This document shows, in pieces, positions 46,760 to 58,486 of a stretch of DNA of 64,000 nt; within the stretch, counting starts at the first letter, position 1, and every line of letters starts with the position of its first letter. The translations under genes were made by a program, and so were the position numbers. The notes beneath the pieces were generated by a model. It had not been told where the DNA came from and did no database searches. It was given only the letters and a program-made list of their open reading frames with translations. The stretch comes from Phalacrocorax aristotelis (Eukaryota; Chordata; Aves; Suliformes; Phalacrocoracidae). The stretch covers positions 7,670,041 through 7,734,040 of the forward strand of contig NC_134279.1 in assembly GCF_949628215.1 (NCBI RefSeq), in the 5' to 3' direction.

Positions 46760-47645
46760 TGATTGCAGTTACAGAGACATGGTGGGACAGCTTGCATGAC
46801 TGGAATGCCGTCGTGGACAGCTGCATATTTTTTAGGAAAGACAGGCCAACAAGTTGAGGTGGGAGAGTTCCTCTTTATGTGAGGGCACAACTGGAACGTA
46901 TTGAGCTGTGCCCAGGGGCGGAGAAAGAATGAGTCGAGAGCTTATGGGTAAAAATTAAGGGGCAGGCAAATATGGGTGACACTGTTGTGGGCCACCTGAT
47001 CAGGAAGAGGAAGGTGACGAGGCCTTCTACAGACAGCTGGAAGTAGCCTTGCAATTGCAGACCCTGGTTCTCATGGGGGACTTCAGCCACCCTGATATTT
47101 GCTGGAAAAGCAACCTGGTGAGTTGTGCACAATCCAGGAGGTTCCTGCAGACCACCGAGCATAACTTTTTGACACAGGTGTTAGAGAAGCCAACGAGGCG
47201 AGATGTCCTGCTAGACCTTATACTAACAAAGAAGTTTGAGGATGTGAGGGTTGGGGATAGCCTTGGCTGCAGTGATCACGAGATGGTGTTCAGGATCCTG
47301 TGTGGTAGAAGCAGGGCAACAAGTAGGATTACAACCCTGCGCTTCAGGAGAGCTAACTTTGGTGTCTTCAAAGACCTGCTTGGAGAAATCCCCTGGGTTA
47401 GGACTCTAGAAGGTTGGGGGGTCGTCCAAGAGAGCTGGTCACTGTTCAAGTACTGCGTCCTCCAAGCTGAAGATTGGTGCATCCTGATGAGGAAGAAGTC
47501 AAGCAGAGGAGCCAGGAGACCCACATGGATAAGCAAAGAGCTTCTAGAAAAACTCCAATGGAAGAAGGAGGTTTACAGTGTGTAGAAAAAGGGACTGGCC
47601 ACTTGGGAGGAATATAGGAATGTTGTCATAAAGGATGGAACAAAA
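46760..47645 (+). pseudogene. CR1 ORF2 remnant: AP-type endonuclease domain
   Basis: This domain nicks target DNA in active CR1. The motif VTETWWD with its conserved Glu is at about 46768-46788 in one frame. MGDFSHPDICW (about 47072-47104) and CSDHEMV (about 47265-47285) follow in another, so at least one frameshift separates them. The longest uninterrupted piece, 47049-47585, ends at a TAG within the KKEVYS... linker. The catalytic-type His of the SDH motif is still present. The downstream linker to the reverse transcriptase stops at about 47645, where the internal deletion begins. Confidence 0.85.
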
Positions 47646-47650
47646 CCAAG

Positions 47651-48330
47651 GTGATGGAACAGTTCATCCTGGAGGTCATCTCTGGGCATGTAGAGAAAAA
47701 GAAGTTTATCAGAACTAGTCAGCATGGATTCACCAAGGGGAGATCATGCTTGACCAACCTGACAGCCTTCTATGATGGTGTGACAGGCTGGGCAGATGAA
47801 GGGAGAGCAGTGGATGTTGTTTACCTCAACTTCAGCAAGGCTTTTGACACTGTCTCCCATAACATCCTCATAGGTAAGCTTTGGGAGTGTGGGTTAGATG
47901 AGAGGACAGTGAGGTGGATTGAGAAGTGGCTGAACAGCAGAGCTCAGAGGGTCATGATGTATGGGGCAGAGTCTGGTTGGAGGCCTGTAACTAGCGGTGT
48001 TCCCCAGGGGTCTGTGCTGGGTCCAGTCCTGTTCAACATATTCATCAATGACCTGGACAGAGCGTACCCTCAGCAAGTTTGCTGGTGATACAGAACTGGG
48101 AGGAGCAACCGATACACCAAAGGCTGTGCTGCCATTCAGAAAGACCTGGGTAGGCTGGAATTGCACTAGGTTCCCCTTGGCCCAGCTCTCAACAAAAGCA
48201 AGTGTAAGGTCTTGCACCTGGGGAGGAACAACCCCACTCACCAGTACAGGTTGGGGGTTGATCCACTGGAAAGCAGCTCTGCTGAGAAGGACCTGGGAGT
48301 GCTGGTGGACAACAAGCTGACCCTGAGCCA
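47651..48330 (+). pseudogene. CR1 ORF2 remnant: reverse transcriptase core, degraded
   Basis: The piece resumes at [11 protein letters not shown] and reads [13 protein letters not shown], then motif A as [12 protein letters not shown] (about 47825-47860), then [16 protein letters not shown] (about 47994-48041). The motif-A Asp that binds metal in this family is Asn here (AAC at 47828-47830). The later FADD box is FAGD (48078-48089) and lies in a shifted frame. Both changes would abolish polymerase activity independently of the frameshifts. The N-terminal reverse-transcriptase segments are absent because of the deletion just upstream. The stretch 48130-48210 is further scrambled by small indels. 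Confidence 0.88.
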
Positions 48331-48890
48331 GCACTGTGCCCTTGTGGCCAAGAAGGCCAAAGGTATCCTGGGGTGCACTAAAAGGAACGTGGCCAGCAGG
48401 TCGAGGGAGGCTATCCTCCCCCTCTACTCCGCCCTAGTGAGGTCCCATCTAGAGTACCGCATCCAGTTGTGGGCTCCCCAGTTCCAGAAAGACAGGGAAC
48501 TACTGGAGGGAATCCAGTGAAGAGATACAAAGATGATCAGGGGACTGGAGCATCTCTCTCATAAGGAAAAGCTGAGAGGCCTGGGTATGTTTAACCTGGA
48601 GAAGACTGAGGGGTGAACATCTCAATGCCTATAAATATCTGAAGGGTGGGTGTCAAGAGGGTGGAGCCAGACTCTTTTCATTGGTGCCCAATGACAGGAT
48701 AAGGGGCAATGGGCACAGGCTGGAACACAGGAAATTCCACTTAAATATGAGAAGAAACTCCTTTCCTGTGAGGGTGCCAGAGCAGTGGCACAGGCTGCCC
48801 AGAGAGGTTGTGGAGTCTCCTTCCCTGGAGACATCCAAAACCGGCCTGGATGCGTTCCTGTGCCCCCTGCTCTGGGTGTGCCTGCTCTAG
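48212..48890 (+). pseudogene. CR1 ORF2 remnant: C-terminal region
   Basis: The reading HLGRNNPTHQY, AEKDLGVLVDNKL, KKAKGILGC and LPLYSALVRSHLEY is the usual CR1 C-terminal part. It is open to a TGA at 48518-48520. The similarity continues past that stop (KMIRGLEHLS) and, after another shift, as [16 protein letters not shown] and [15 protein letters not shown] up to a TAG at 48888-48890. The 3' UTR begins at once. In-frame stops and one or more frameshifts make it non-functional. Confidence 0.88.
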
Positions 48891-51800
48891 CGGGGCGGGG
48901 GTGGACGAAATAATCTCCAGAGGTCCCTTCCAGTCCCTACCATTCTGGGATTATTCACCTAGGAGCAAAAAGCTGAGGTTTTGACTTCTGAATGGGACGT
49001 GTATCCCATAAAAACTTTGGAAAAAAATTTGGAGCTTAGAGGGGACAGAAGTGTTAATTTAATTCTTGATGTATGAACAGCACAGCAGTGAGACCAGCAC
49101 TGGAGTACAGCATAACCTCTGTGTGCCTGTGTTTTTAAGAGGATGTTGAAAGACTGAAGTGTGCAGAAAGCTTGAGAGCTAGTTTAAAGGCTTGAATTTT
49201 GCATGGAGAGGAACAGATCAAGAATTCAATCTACTCAGTTTATCACATAAAATTTTGAGGACTGACTTAATTACCGTGCTTAAGCACCTTTGTGGAGAGG
49301 AAATATGTACTAAAGGGCTCTGTAATTTAGCAGGATAAGTCACAAGACTGAACTTGAAACCAGAAAACTTAAGATACATGCCTAATGCTCTGAGCAGTGA
49401 GGTTTAATAACCACTATAATAAACTACCAAGAAAAGTTATAAATTCCTCAGGTTTTGATTTATTCAGGTTGGAACAGTAGGCCTGCTTGAAAGAGATGCC
49501 TAAACCAAGCGCAAGCTGATGGTATGAGCAGAGGGGTTGCTGTGATTAAATAATCTCTTGTACTGAGTATGGGATCTTAGGTGATGCAGTAGTTCCATTT
49601 AGCTTTAAACTTCATGAATTTATGAAATAAAGTGATTCTCTTGCTGGAGTAATCTGTTCCAGTAGTACATAGCAGCTTGAACCTGCTGAGTAGATCACCT
49701 CACACAGAGAACAGGTCCATAGAGCAAACTGTGATGTCAACCTTAGAAAATAACTACATGACAATGACAAGTGTTATATAAGTCCTTGCTGTATCACAAG
49801 ACTACTGTAAATCTTCCGGGTTTAGTTCCTGTTGGAAAAGGTCCAGTCTGAGCTTTGATTTTTATTTTGACTCCAGACTCAGATATTCAAACTTCTGTTT
49901 GCAGACAAACCCATCTATTGTTTGTATGCATGTACAGGATATATGTATAAAATATGTAACAGTTATTCATATATGATAATATGACTTGATATCTTAGAGG
50001 CAGGAACTTAAGTAAGGGTGATGAAGGATCTTCAAGCTAATTAATGCTTTGGATTTAGTATATGTAATCATAGGTGCAAGCTACTGCAAAACTGTTACTT
50101 GAAGAATGTTCACTACATTCTGAAACACTGTCCTGGGTTACTGTTAGAGACAAGCTTATGGACAAAAGGAACTATTGTTCTGATAATGTATGGCAAACCC
50201 TATTTTCCTTACACGAAAAAGGAAACAAAATTAGAACTCAAGTTTTTAAAATCCTTCAACATGCATGGGCCTGGATATGTTTTTATGAGGTTTTTAACCT
50301 ACTTATTTTGGTGTACATGTGTATGCGTTTTACTTCTTTTATTACCTGCTAAAATAACAAAGTGAAAAAGAGGTTTGAAATATTTGCGTGGGGCCAAAAT
50401 CTCTGTACTCCTCTAGAATAAAGATTGCATCTTTAATTGGATTGGGGGAATCCTTTTTATCCCTCTTCTGCTTTCTCTATTCTAAAATATGACTATTATT
50501 TTGCAGCCATCTTTGTGCATCACATTTTACAAACCTTAAAATATTGTGTAAGGAACTAGTATCCTTTAACTAAAGAAGGTGCTTTGTCACCCCTTCTGGT
50601 TTGTTTTTGAATCTTGCGAGCAAAAACACATAGTTAATGGCAGTGACTGAAGAAAAATATCCATTAGGGCAGCGCTACTGTGTGGTATACACTCTGTAGC
50701 CATTACTTTCAGAAATCACTTAGTTTAGGGCACTTCCCTGTGACTTTTCTCTCAAACACACCCTATTAACAATGTACTTTGTCTCAGACTATATTGCAGC
50801 TGATGATAAACAGATGGATCTTGGTCACTGAATGAATATGAGAAAGCTGTTTGAGCATGGTATGGTTCGTATTCCTATCCAGCTGCCTCAGGCTTCTGTC
50901 CTCTTGAAACCCTGCTGAACAGTGAAGGCTTCTAATTAGGTTTGAGGGTGAGGGTCTCTTTCTGGCCATATATCACTTTCTTAGGCAGGGCTTCCACAGA
51001 ATTTGCAGGAAGGAAAATGCACAACGCTGTCATCTTCTTTGAAATGACCTGAAAAAATGGGGTTTGTGTGAATGCTGGCTCTTTGCGGGAGGGTGGGGAA
51101 TGGGGAGAAAAGAAAAGAGGGAAGAAAGATGGTGAAAATTGCCGACATCTCCTATAAAAGAGCTCCTGGCATGCTGATCGGATTGAAATGATGTTGTGAG
51201 TCACTGGGGACATAAAGCAATTTCACAAGCTACAGCACAGTGTGGACATGTGTGACATTGGTTGTGCGCCATTAAGTGATGATCTCTGGATGTTTGAATT
51301 GCATCTTGGGTTTTTTAAAGGCTGTTTGCTTTCATGTTAAAACTTCCTTTTGTGGCAGAGAGGTCTAATGGTGTATGTAGTGCCACTGTGGGCACAAGAA
51401 TTTATCTGTGTAAAATCAAGTGGTCTGATGTGATTTTAAGTTTACTGAAATTGGTAGGAAAAATGTTTCTGCTTGGCTGATATCTTGTGTGGCTGGAATG
51501 GAGCCCTGGCACTGTCTAGGTGTGCCAAAGCACCTGTCAGCCTCTTGGAGAGACGATTTTTGTCCCCAGTTCTTAGAAAACTATGACAATAGTAAACATG
51601 TTGGGTATAGAGATAATAGAAAATAGAGTCAGCTGGCTGCATTTCTGGGGACTCTTTGTCCACTTTATGTATGAAGGGCATACCACCACCTTGCCTGGGG
51701 AGGGCTTCTCACAGCGAGAGGGAAGGCAAGGCCAGAGGAAGATGTGTTACAGTTTCTCTTTAATTTTTATTTATTTTTTTGCCTCCAGCTGGATCTGGCG

Positions 51801-54800
51801 GATATGTGGTTCAACTAGTACTTGAGAGCCAGCCTGTAGACCTTGCATTTTTAAATTTACTTGTGATTGAAGGCTTGAGACATGCTGTAAAACTGGATCT
51901 TGCTATTGCATGGGTGTCGCTGCGTACCACCCGCCTGGGTCAAGGCTGCAGGAGTTGGGGGGGTGAGGCGGGGGACAGGAAATGGCGGGGGGTGATGGCA
52001 GCAGTGACCCCTTCCCACCCATGAGGTCCCTCACAAACCCACTCAGCCTGAGGTATCCCAGATAGGGCCAGATGGTGCTGAACCCCTTTGTTAAAAATGT
52101 ACGTAAATAGGCTTTCCTCAGCGGCCTGCTCCCCTGCGACTGGAATGGGAGGTGATTCAATGCTGCCATGAGATGCCCTATGTGCTTGCCATGAAGGCGC
52201 AGGTGTCGGTGGTGTCTTGTGGTTGTGGCTGAGGGCTGGGAAGGGCTGTGGTGACATGGGGAGCCTCTCTGGCTGGCCCTGTGGGAAGGATGGCGCCCTG
52301 GGCCTTGCCTGTATGTTTCTAGCTAGGTGGTGTGACTGAGGGCTTGGTCATCGTTGCTTTGTGGTAAGTTGAGAAGGTTTTATACCTGTCTTGCAATGGC
52401 CTTGTAATAAGGAGCGGGGAGAGACCTGCTGGGCCTGCTGGAGTGTTTCCTATGCTTGCAGAGTTGCCCCGCTCCAGGTTTGGGTTGTTTCCGCTCCCAG
52501 CAGAGCTGATAACCCTCACCTCCCTGACAGCAAATAAACCCTGCGGTTCCCCAAATGTTGGGACACATCCTGCAATTCAGCCTGAAAAGGGGTCAGTCAA
52601 CTGTCAGTAAGTGACCCATTTTCCCAGCTGCTGCCAAGGGTGCTTAGCTGTGAGACAGCCTGGGTCTGAGCTGCGTCCCTCCCACAAAAAGTGTTGATGT
52701 GTGAAAAGGAAATAGGAGTTTTAGTGAAGCTGTGTTTAGCTGGGGAATCTTGTATCTTGGTCAAGAACATTTGAAAACCAAAAGGAGGCTGAGGTGGATA
52801 CTAAAATGTCACTGTAAAATCACAAAAACTAGTTCTAGAATTAACCTGTGCTTTTCCAGCACTTCTGCTCACTGTAGGGACCATCACAGTTTAGATAAAT
52901 CTAGGTTTAGAGGGCTGTTTTTAAAATATCCAAGGCTGACTCTAGGGGAGGGATGGGGTGTGCAGCTATTTAAAATGAGGATCTCAGAATGTCTGTGAAA
53001 ATGGGATGTTTGGTCTGTGTTAGCTTTATCTTATCTGGATTGTAGATTTGCTAGAGGCTTGCATATATTTGTGCACTAAGGAATTCCATCTCAACAAGAC
53101 ATATTGATGCTGCATACAGGAAAGAGGATCTGTTGTTTCCATGTAGCCTTTTTTCCCTTTCTTGTCTATATCCTACTGCTCTCTCAGGCAAACCCCAGAT
53201 TGTCATTTTTGTCCTGCATTCACCAGTGTCTTCTGAGCTGTTTTCTGGAAAGTGACAGGAAAAGCTTAAAATAGTTTTCTCACCTTGAGGGTGGTATGCT
53301 TCTAAGTGGGCTGGGACTGAATATTTTCAAACAGAGGCTAAATAAATCATATATTTCTAGTGAACCATTAGAAATAACTGTAACGGCCTTCTTGGTCTGT
53401 TTTGTACATGTGTTCAAATAATTTGCACTGAGTTAGCATTTTAGGATCGGGCTACTGAAATAAAAAAAATGATGCTTGTAATTTTTTTTAAAGGCGTGAG
53501 AACTATCTGTTATTATTTAATCTTTCCCCTTACTAATGAAAAGTATTCGTATCTATCTATAAAATATATCACTATATAAATTTCATATGCATATCCCAAT
53601 TTGTTCCTCTTCCTTTAATAACAGTACTTTTATGTTACGCTCTTGTGTGTTACAGTAATCTCAATAGCTTCCCTTTACCTTGGGAGTGAAAAAAAATCAC
53701 CTGTACATCTGTCCCCTCTCTCAGAATAATAAAACCCTTATGCTCCAGTGAATATTTATCTCCAGGCATTGACACCAAACTCCTCAGTTTAAAAGTGGGA
53801 TGCCCTGTGGCAGTCAGTCATAGCTAATGTGGAGCTCAGGAGGAAGAGGAAATTATTTTATGACTGTAAGTAGAAAAAGGACAAATAAACAGGGCTAGGA
53901 AGAGGAGCTGTCTTGTGCAGGGGAGCCCAAGGCTGTTGGTGTGGTTGCAGGCAATGGGCTGTATGCATCATGAGGGGCACCCACAAATGCACTGGGGCTT
54001 TCAGAAATGTATTTAGGTCACTGACACTTTGAAAGCTTTATACATTTTGAGCCTAGGGAATGTAACAAAGGCATGTAAACTCAGAGTGAACGCTAGCATC
54101 CATCCGTGGCTGGTCTTATTGTATCCACAGGAATTTCAGATCAATGAAGGATGTTAGCAATTATGTGCTGAAATAACTAAGTACAATAGGATGAGGTAAG
54201 GAAAGCGTTTCAGCCTTGAATCTGAATTTCTTTTGATTTCTGTCTGTTTGTGCCAACACCCCTTGCAATGCTTAGTGCGTCTCTGGGGCTGTCTTATATT
54301 CTTCAGTACAGGAAATTTGAGACACACAAGTTCAGCAGCAAGAATTGCATGTGTGGATATGATCTTTTCCCTACTGCAAGCCACTCACTGCAAGGGGCGG
54401 GTTCCTTGCTGAACTTGTGAAGGTGTTTTATGGACGCGTTGCTGGTTTCTCTCTTTTTGGCACAAAATCCTTTATAGCATGTATTGTCCTGGATTTTAAG
54501 GCTGAGAAGAAATAACCATCATGTCACTTGACTTCCTGCAAAGCTCCTGTGCCCAGCGTGCTGGGAAGAAAGTACTGTGTGCCACCTTGTGCTCTGCTTG
54601 TTCTCTGTGGTTCTTTCCGCTTGTAATTCCCAAAGGGCCAAACCCAGGGCTGTATGCCTGACCCCCGTATCCAGGCCACTGAGCAGACTGAAGCAAGTAG
54701 GAGGGGAATGCCTTTGAAGTTGTGGAGTGACTATGGAGCTGTTCCCCAGAAGCTGACTTGAGCCCAGTGGTGGATGCAGCTTCCCAGGGTCCTCATGGAC

Positions 54801-57473
54801 CTCCCTGAAAAGGATCTGATTCCCGCTTCTCCCTGCAGCTCAACCACATCAGTTCCACTACAGTGCAGCCTTCTGTTGCAGAACAGTGGGGTAAGCCTGG
54901 CTCTAAACCACCTCAGAATGACAGATGCTCACAGAAAAGCCCATTACAAACTTACTTTCTTAAAAGCAGAGACACATGCTAAGAGAGCCTACAGTCTCTG
55001 ACTTCCAGTCAGGAAAGTTAATCAAAACGTTTGCTACATATTGTGTGAGCTCCTTCAGTTTGTGCATTTATCTTTTAAACATCTGCAGAACAGCATGGCT
55101 TGGATAGGTTTCTTTTACTACTCTGAGCCTTCATTGGCTCTTGAGAATGAGTGAAGAGGAGCCAGACAACATAAAGGGCAGACAATCAAAGCTTTTGACT
55201 CTTAGATCCTTGCAGATGGGCCTTCTGATGAAATGACTAACAACTGTTGCCAGATCAGCAAGTAGCAACCACAAGGCACCTGTATTTATTTAACTTTCAT
55301 TTTGTCAGATAACTTGTCTTTATGCTCCTGCAGTTTTAACTATGGATTATAAGTCATGAGGCTTCCTTCTGATCTCCCTAGCACAAGTGTAAAATGAGTC
55401 ACTTGAGATAGGTTGTTGATAAGAGTTCTTCTGCTGTAAAAGCAGTATACGCAAAGACAGGATCAGGGTGAGGTGCAGATGATGAGTCCAGTGTCTAGTT
55501 TGTTTGAAACATCTTTATTGTCAGCCTCCAGGGTAAAGTCTAAGGGTACATGCTAAAGAGAGGAAAGGTTTTTAGCAGCAGCCTTTGGTTATTGTGAAAA
55601 AACTAAATAAAAATCAATGACCTAATTTTCCTTTTCTGAATGGCAATGCATCTTGTGAATTTGACTGTGAAGAGAAAAAAAAAAAGTGAGACTATCTGCA
55701 GCCAGGGCCCCCCAGCTACTTCAGTCTGCCCTGGGTGAGACTCTAGGTGAGGGGCAGCCAGCTTTCCTGACCTTGCAAGCTGCCTGCCAAAGCCAAGACG
55801 TTGTCAGATGCCTCAGGCTATGAACCACGCACCTCAGAGCCCGTGTTCCAGGAGTGGCTCGCAGGTGGTGTTGCCAGCAGCTCTGCAGGAGCTTTGTTGC
55901 TCTGTCCATTATGGAAAGGAACAAAGCTGCGTATGTGGCCGTGTCCCAGGATGACCTAGTGGCGTTGGCTTAAGTGTCTCCTGCTGCCTTGCTGCCTTTC
56001 ACGGGTGAGGACTCTGGTTGCCCAGCTGCCCCTGTGCCAATCTAGCCCTGCTGCCAGATGCCTCAGTGTAGCCCTGGCACATGAAGTACGCTGCTCGCTC
56101 GTGGGCCATATAAGGCTTGCCTTATTCTTGCCCATTCACTTGTCTTCCTTGAAGGCAAATATCCAAAATGTGCAACACTGAATATTGGCTTCTATCAGAA
56201 CAAGTTAGAACGTGCTTTGCGGCTCTGCTGCTGTTTTTGGGTGCCGTAGAGGGGCCAAAGGTGGGTACTTGACTGTTCCTGGAAAGCAGTCAGCTTCTCT
56301 GTTCCTGGAGTCAGATATCTGAACAATGGCAAATGTCAAATGCATAATTATTTCTGTATGTGTCGTTCTCTGGTTTTATAGCTGGTGCTTTACCTGTGTG
56401 CTTTTGGTCAGTAGTGGCTTTTGTTCACCAAATAACATCCTGCTCATATATGTGATATGGCTTGTTGACATAGGATAAAATAGCAAAGTGCACCTGCTCA
56501 AGTGTTGGAAGTTCTCAATTGCTGCACTACTATGAGACTTGGCCCATGTTTTTTTTTAGCAATCTGTGCGGCTGTGCTTATAGCTTCGTGATTTAGGGAT
56601 ATGCTTTTGTGTCTAAATGAGCAAACGTGTTCTCTTTCTGATAGAAACAGAACATAGAGTTCTGATAAATTTGATTGATCTTCTTTTCTTTGGATGTCTA
56701 CAATAAGATCTGGTGTCTTAAAAAAGGGTTTTATGTGTCTCTTGCTGAGGATGTGTTTCTTCAGTCGCTTCTATCTAGCTCTCTTCCAATTCCAAACATG
56801 ATGAAGAGGAGACGTAGCCAATTTAAGTATTTTGAGCTGATGAAATTAAACCAGGGGCATGGGTAAGCTTAACACTTGGAAGCTAACCAGCTATTTCCTC
56901 CTGAGAAATATTCTTAACAGAGGGACTTGAAATTCAGATTGATCCCAAGTTTTTGGTGTCAGGATTACTTCAATATTTAGCTCTGCCTTATTGCTAGCTT
57001 TAGGCTATAGGGTATGATCGACCTTCAAGTTAAATGAAACTTCCTTTGCAAGGAATTCTGCTGGAAGAAGTAAAATCGAGGGGAGCTAGGGGATGCTGTG
57101 GCCCGAGCAAGAATGGTCCCATCTTTCCCCAGTTCCCCAGCTGATGTCTTGGCCTCTTTTCCCAGAGTCATCTCCTTCAGGGATGATCTTGGATCTGAGT
57201 TTATGCAAATATAAGAGCACTGAAGAGTGTCTTACATTGTCCAGAACTGAAATCGTGAAATGAAAATGCTGGTTTTGCTCACAGGTTAGAACTAATGTTA
57301 ACTGCGAATTTCCTGGCCTTTGTGAATTTTAAAAATCAAATTTACTTTTGCATTAACACCACATCTTAAAATCAAATTTCCTTGTTTGTTTTTAAGATAA
57401 GAAGAAAATCAGGAACAGGATTTTCTTTCACCAAGAAAATGTGGTGAGGCCAATTTTGATTAGATTTTACTAA

Positions 57474-57492
57474 AGCAAGCAAACAAACAAAC
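57474..57492. repeat. (CAAA)n run
   Basis: Short tetranucleotide-like run CAAGCAAACAAACAAAC in AT-rich DNA. Confidence 0.7.
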
Positions 57493-58473
57493 TGGCCACA
57501 GTTATTAGTTGTAAATCAATGAACAATTTCAGTCAGGATTTTTTTCCTCTTAGAAAACATCTTTTGTTTGCTTCTGTGCAGAGACTTTGGCAATATTGAT
57601 ATTATCACACAGCTTTTTCTAGAAATTATCACTGGCAGCAAGAGTTATAAAAAGGTGTATCAGCCTGGCCAGTAACTCCAGACAGACTGTCATTCCCAGG
57701 AAATGTTAGGAAAAAGCATCAGCATAGGACCTAGGGGCTGAAAATGAGACTATTACATAGATACACAGTTTCTTTTTAATAAGTACAGTTAAAATCTGCT
57801 TCTTCTGGAAGTAAGTATTCTGTATGTTATGAGGTAGGATTGAATGAGGCATCTTTCACTATTCTGTTTGTTCTGGTATTGGCGACATTTATCAAGAGGC
57901 ATAAGCGAATATACAAATCCAAGCCTTTGCATAGCTCTGGACACACTTTTGAGCATATCAGCGAAGAACAGGGGAGGGCTGGGTTTGGGAGGGTAAGGCT
58001 GCTATAGTAAATGTTTTTCAGTTGTGGCTTACATGGGATTTACTGATGTGCTGTGAAGAGCTGGTTTGTCCAGCTTTACAGATAAAACATGCAATTTGCT
58101 TATCGCAAAAAAATGCATGAAGGTGGCTGACAAAATTGGTGTGTGGTTTTTTTTTTAATTTTCCCCGTGCAGTTCCCGTACCTGTTAAAAGGATTTTATG
58201 AGATGGAGAATGATGAGGATACGTGGTTTCCTTAACTGTTACAGAAAGGAGATGGATTTGTAAGACAACTTGGACAGTGTGTTTGTTGCTATAAAGGAGC
58301 ATTTGGGAAATCCTGTTCTGTGCATTTGAGTGTGGCAATCATCCTGATGCTCTTCCTCATCGCAAACTACAATAACCCCGACTAGGTTCAGAGCATATAT
58401 TACCCCATTTATAATAAAGGTGTTGAAATCCTTTCTGCAGCAGTTTCCCTAACCTGGTAGCTAGGGGCGTTTT

Positions 58474-58486
58474 CGCTGACTCAGCA
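58474..58486. promoter_or_regulatory. MARE / AP-1 site CGCTGACTCAGCA
   Basis: It matches 12 of 13 bases of the Maf recognition element TGCTGACTCAGCA and includes a perfect AP-1 core TGACTCA. It lies in gene-desert sequence about 46 kb downstream of SPRY1, in a locally CpG-richer stretch (about 58460-58650). Enhancer function is only an inference. Confidence 0.45.

Larger units (their letters stand above)
46620..48957 (+). mobile_element. CR1 LINE (non-LTR retrotransposon), 5'-truncated, internally deleted, inactive
   Basis: This is a bird/reptile CR1 element in + orientation. It begins near the N-terminal part of ORF2 (a degenerate start of the endonuclease region around 46620-46670). It then carries endonuclease, reverse transcriptase and C-terminal coding remnants, and ends with the typical CR1 3' UTR (AGAGGTCCCTTCCAGTCC, then a decayed ATTCTATG-type tail, ATTCTGGGATTATTC). 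ORF1 and the 5' UTR are missing. A block of roughly 0.5-0.6 kb covering the early reverse-transcriptase segments is deleted near 47640-47653. Frameshifts and in-frame stops break the ORF into several pieces. No target-site duplication was identified. It sits alone in the desert and has no evident link to SPRY1. Confidence 0.93.
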
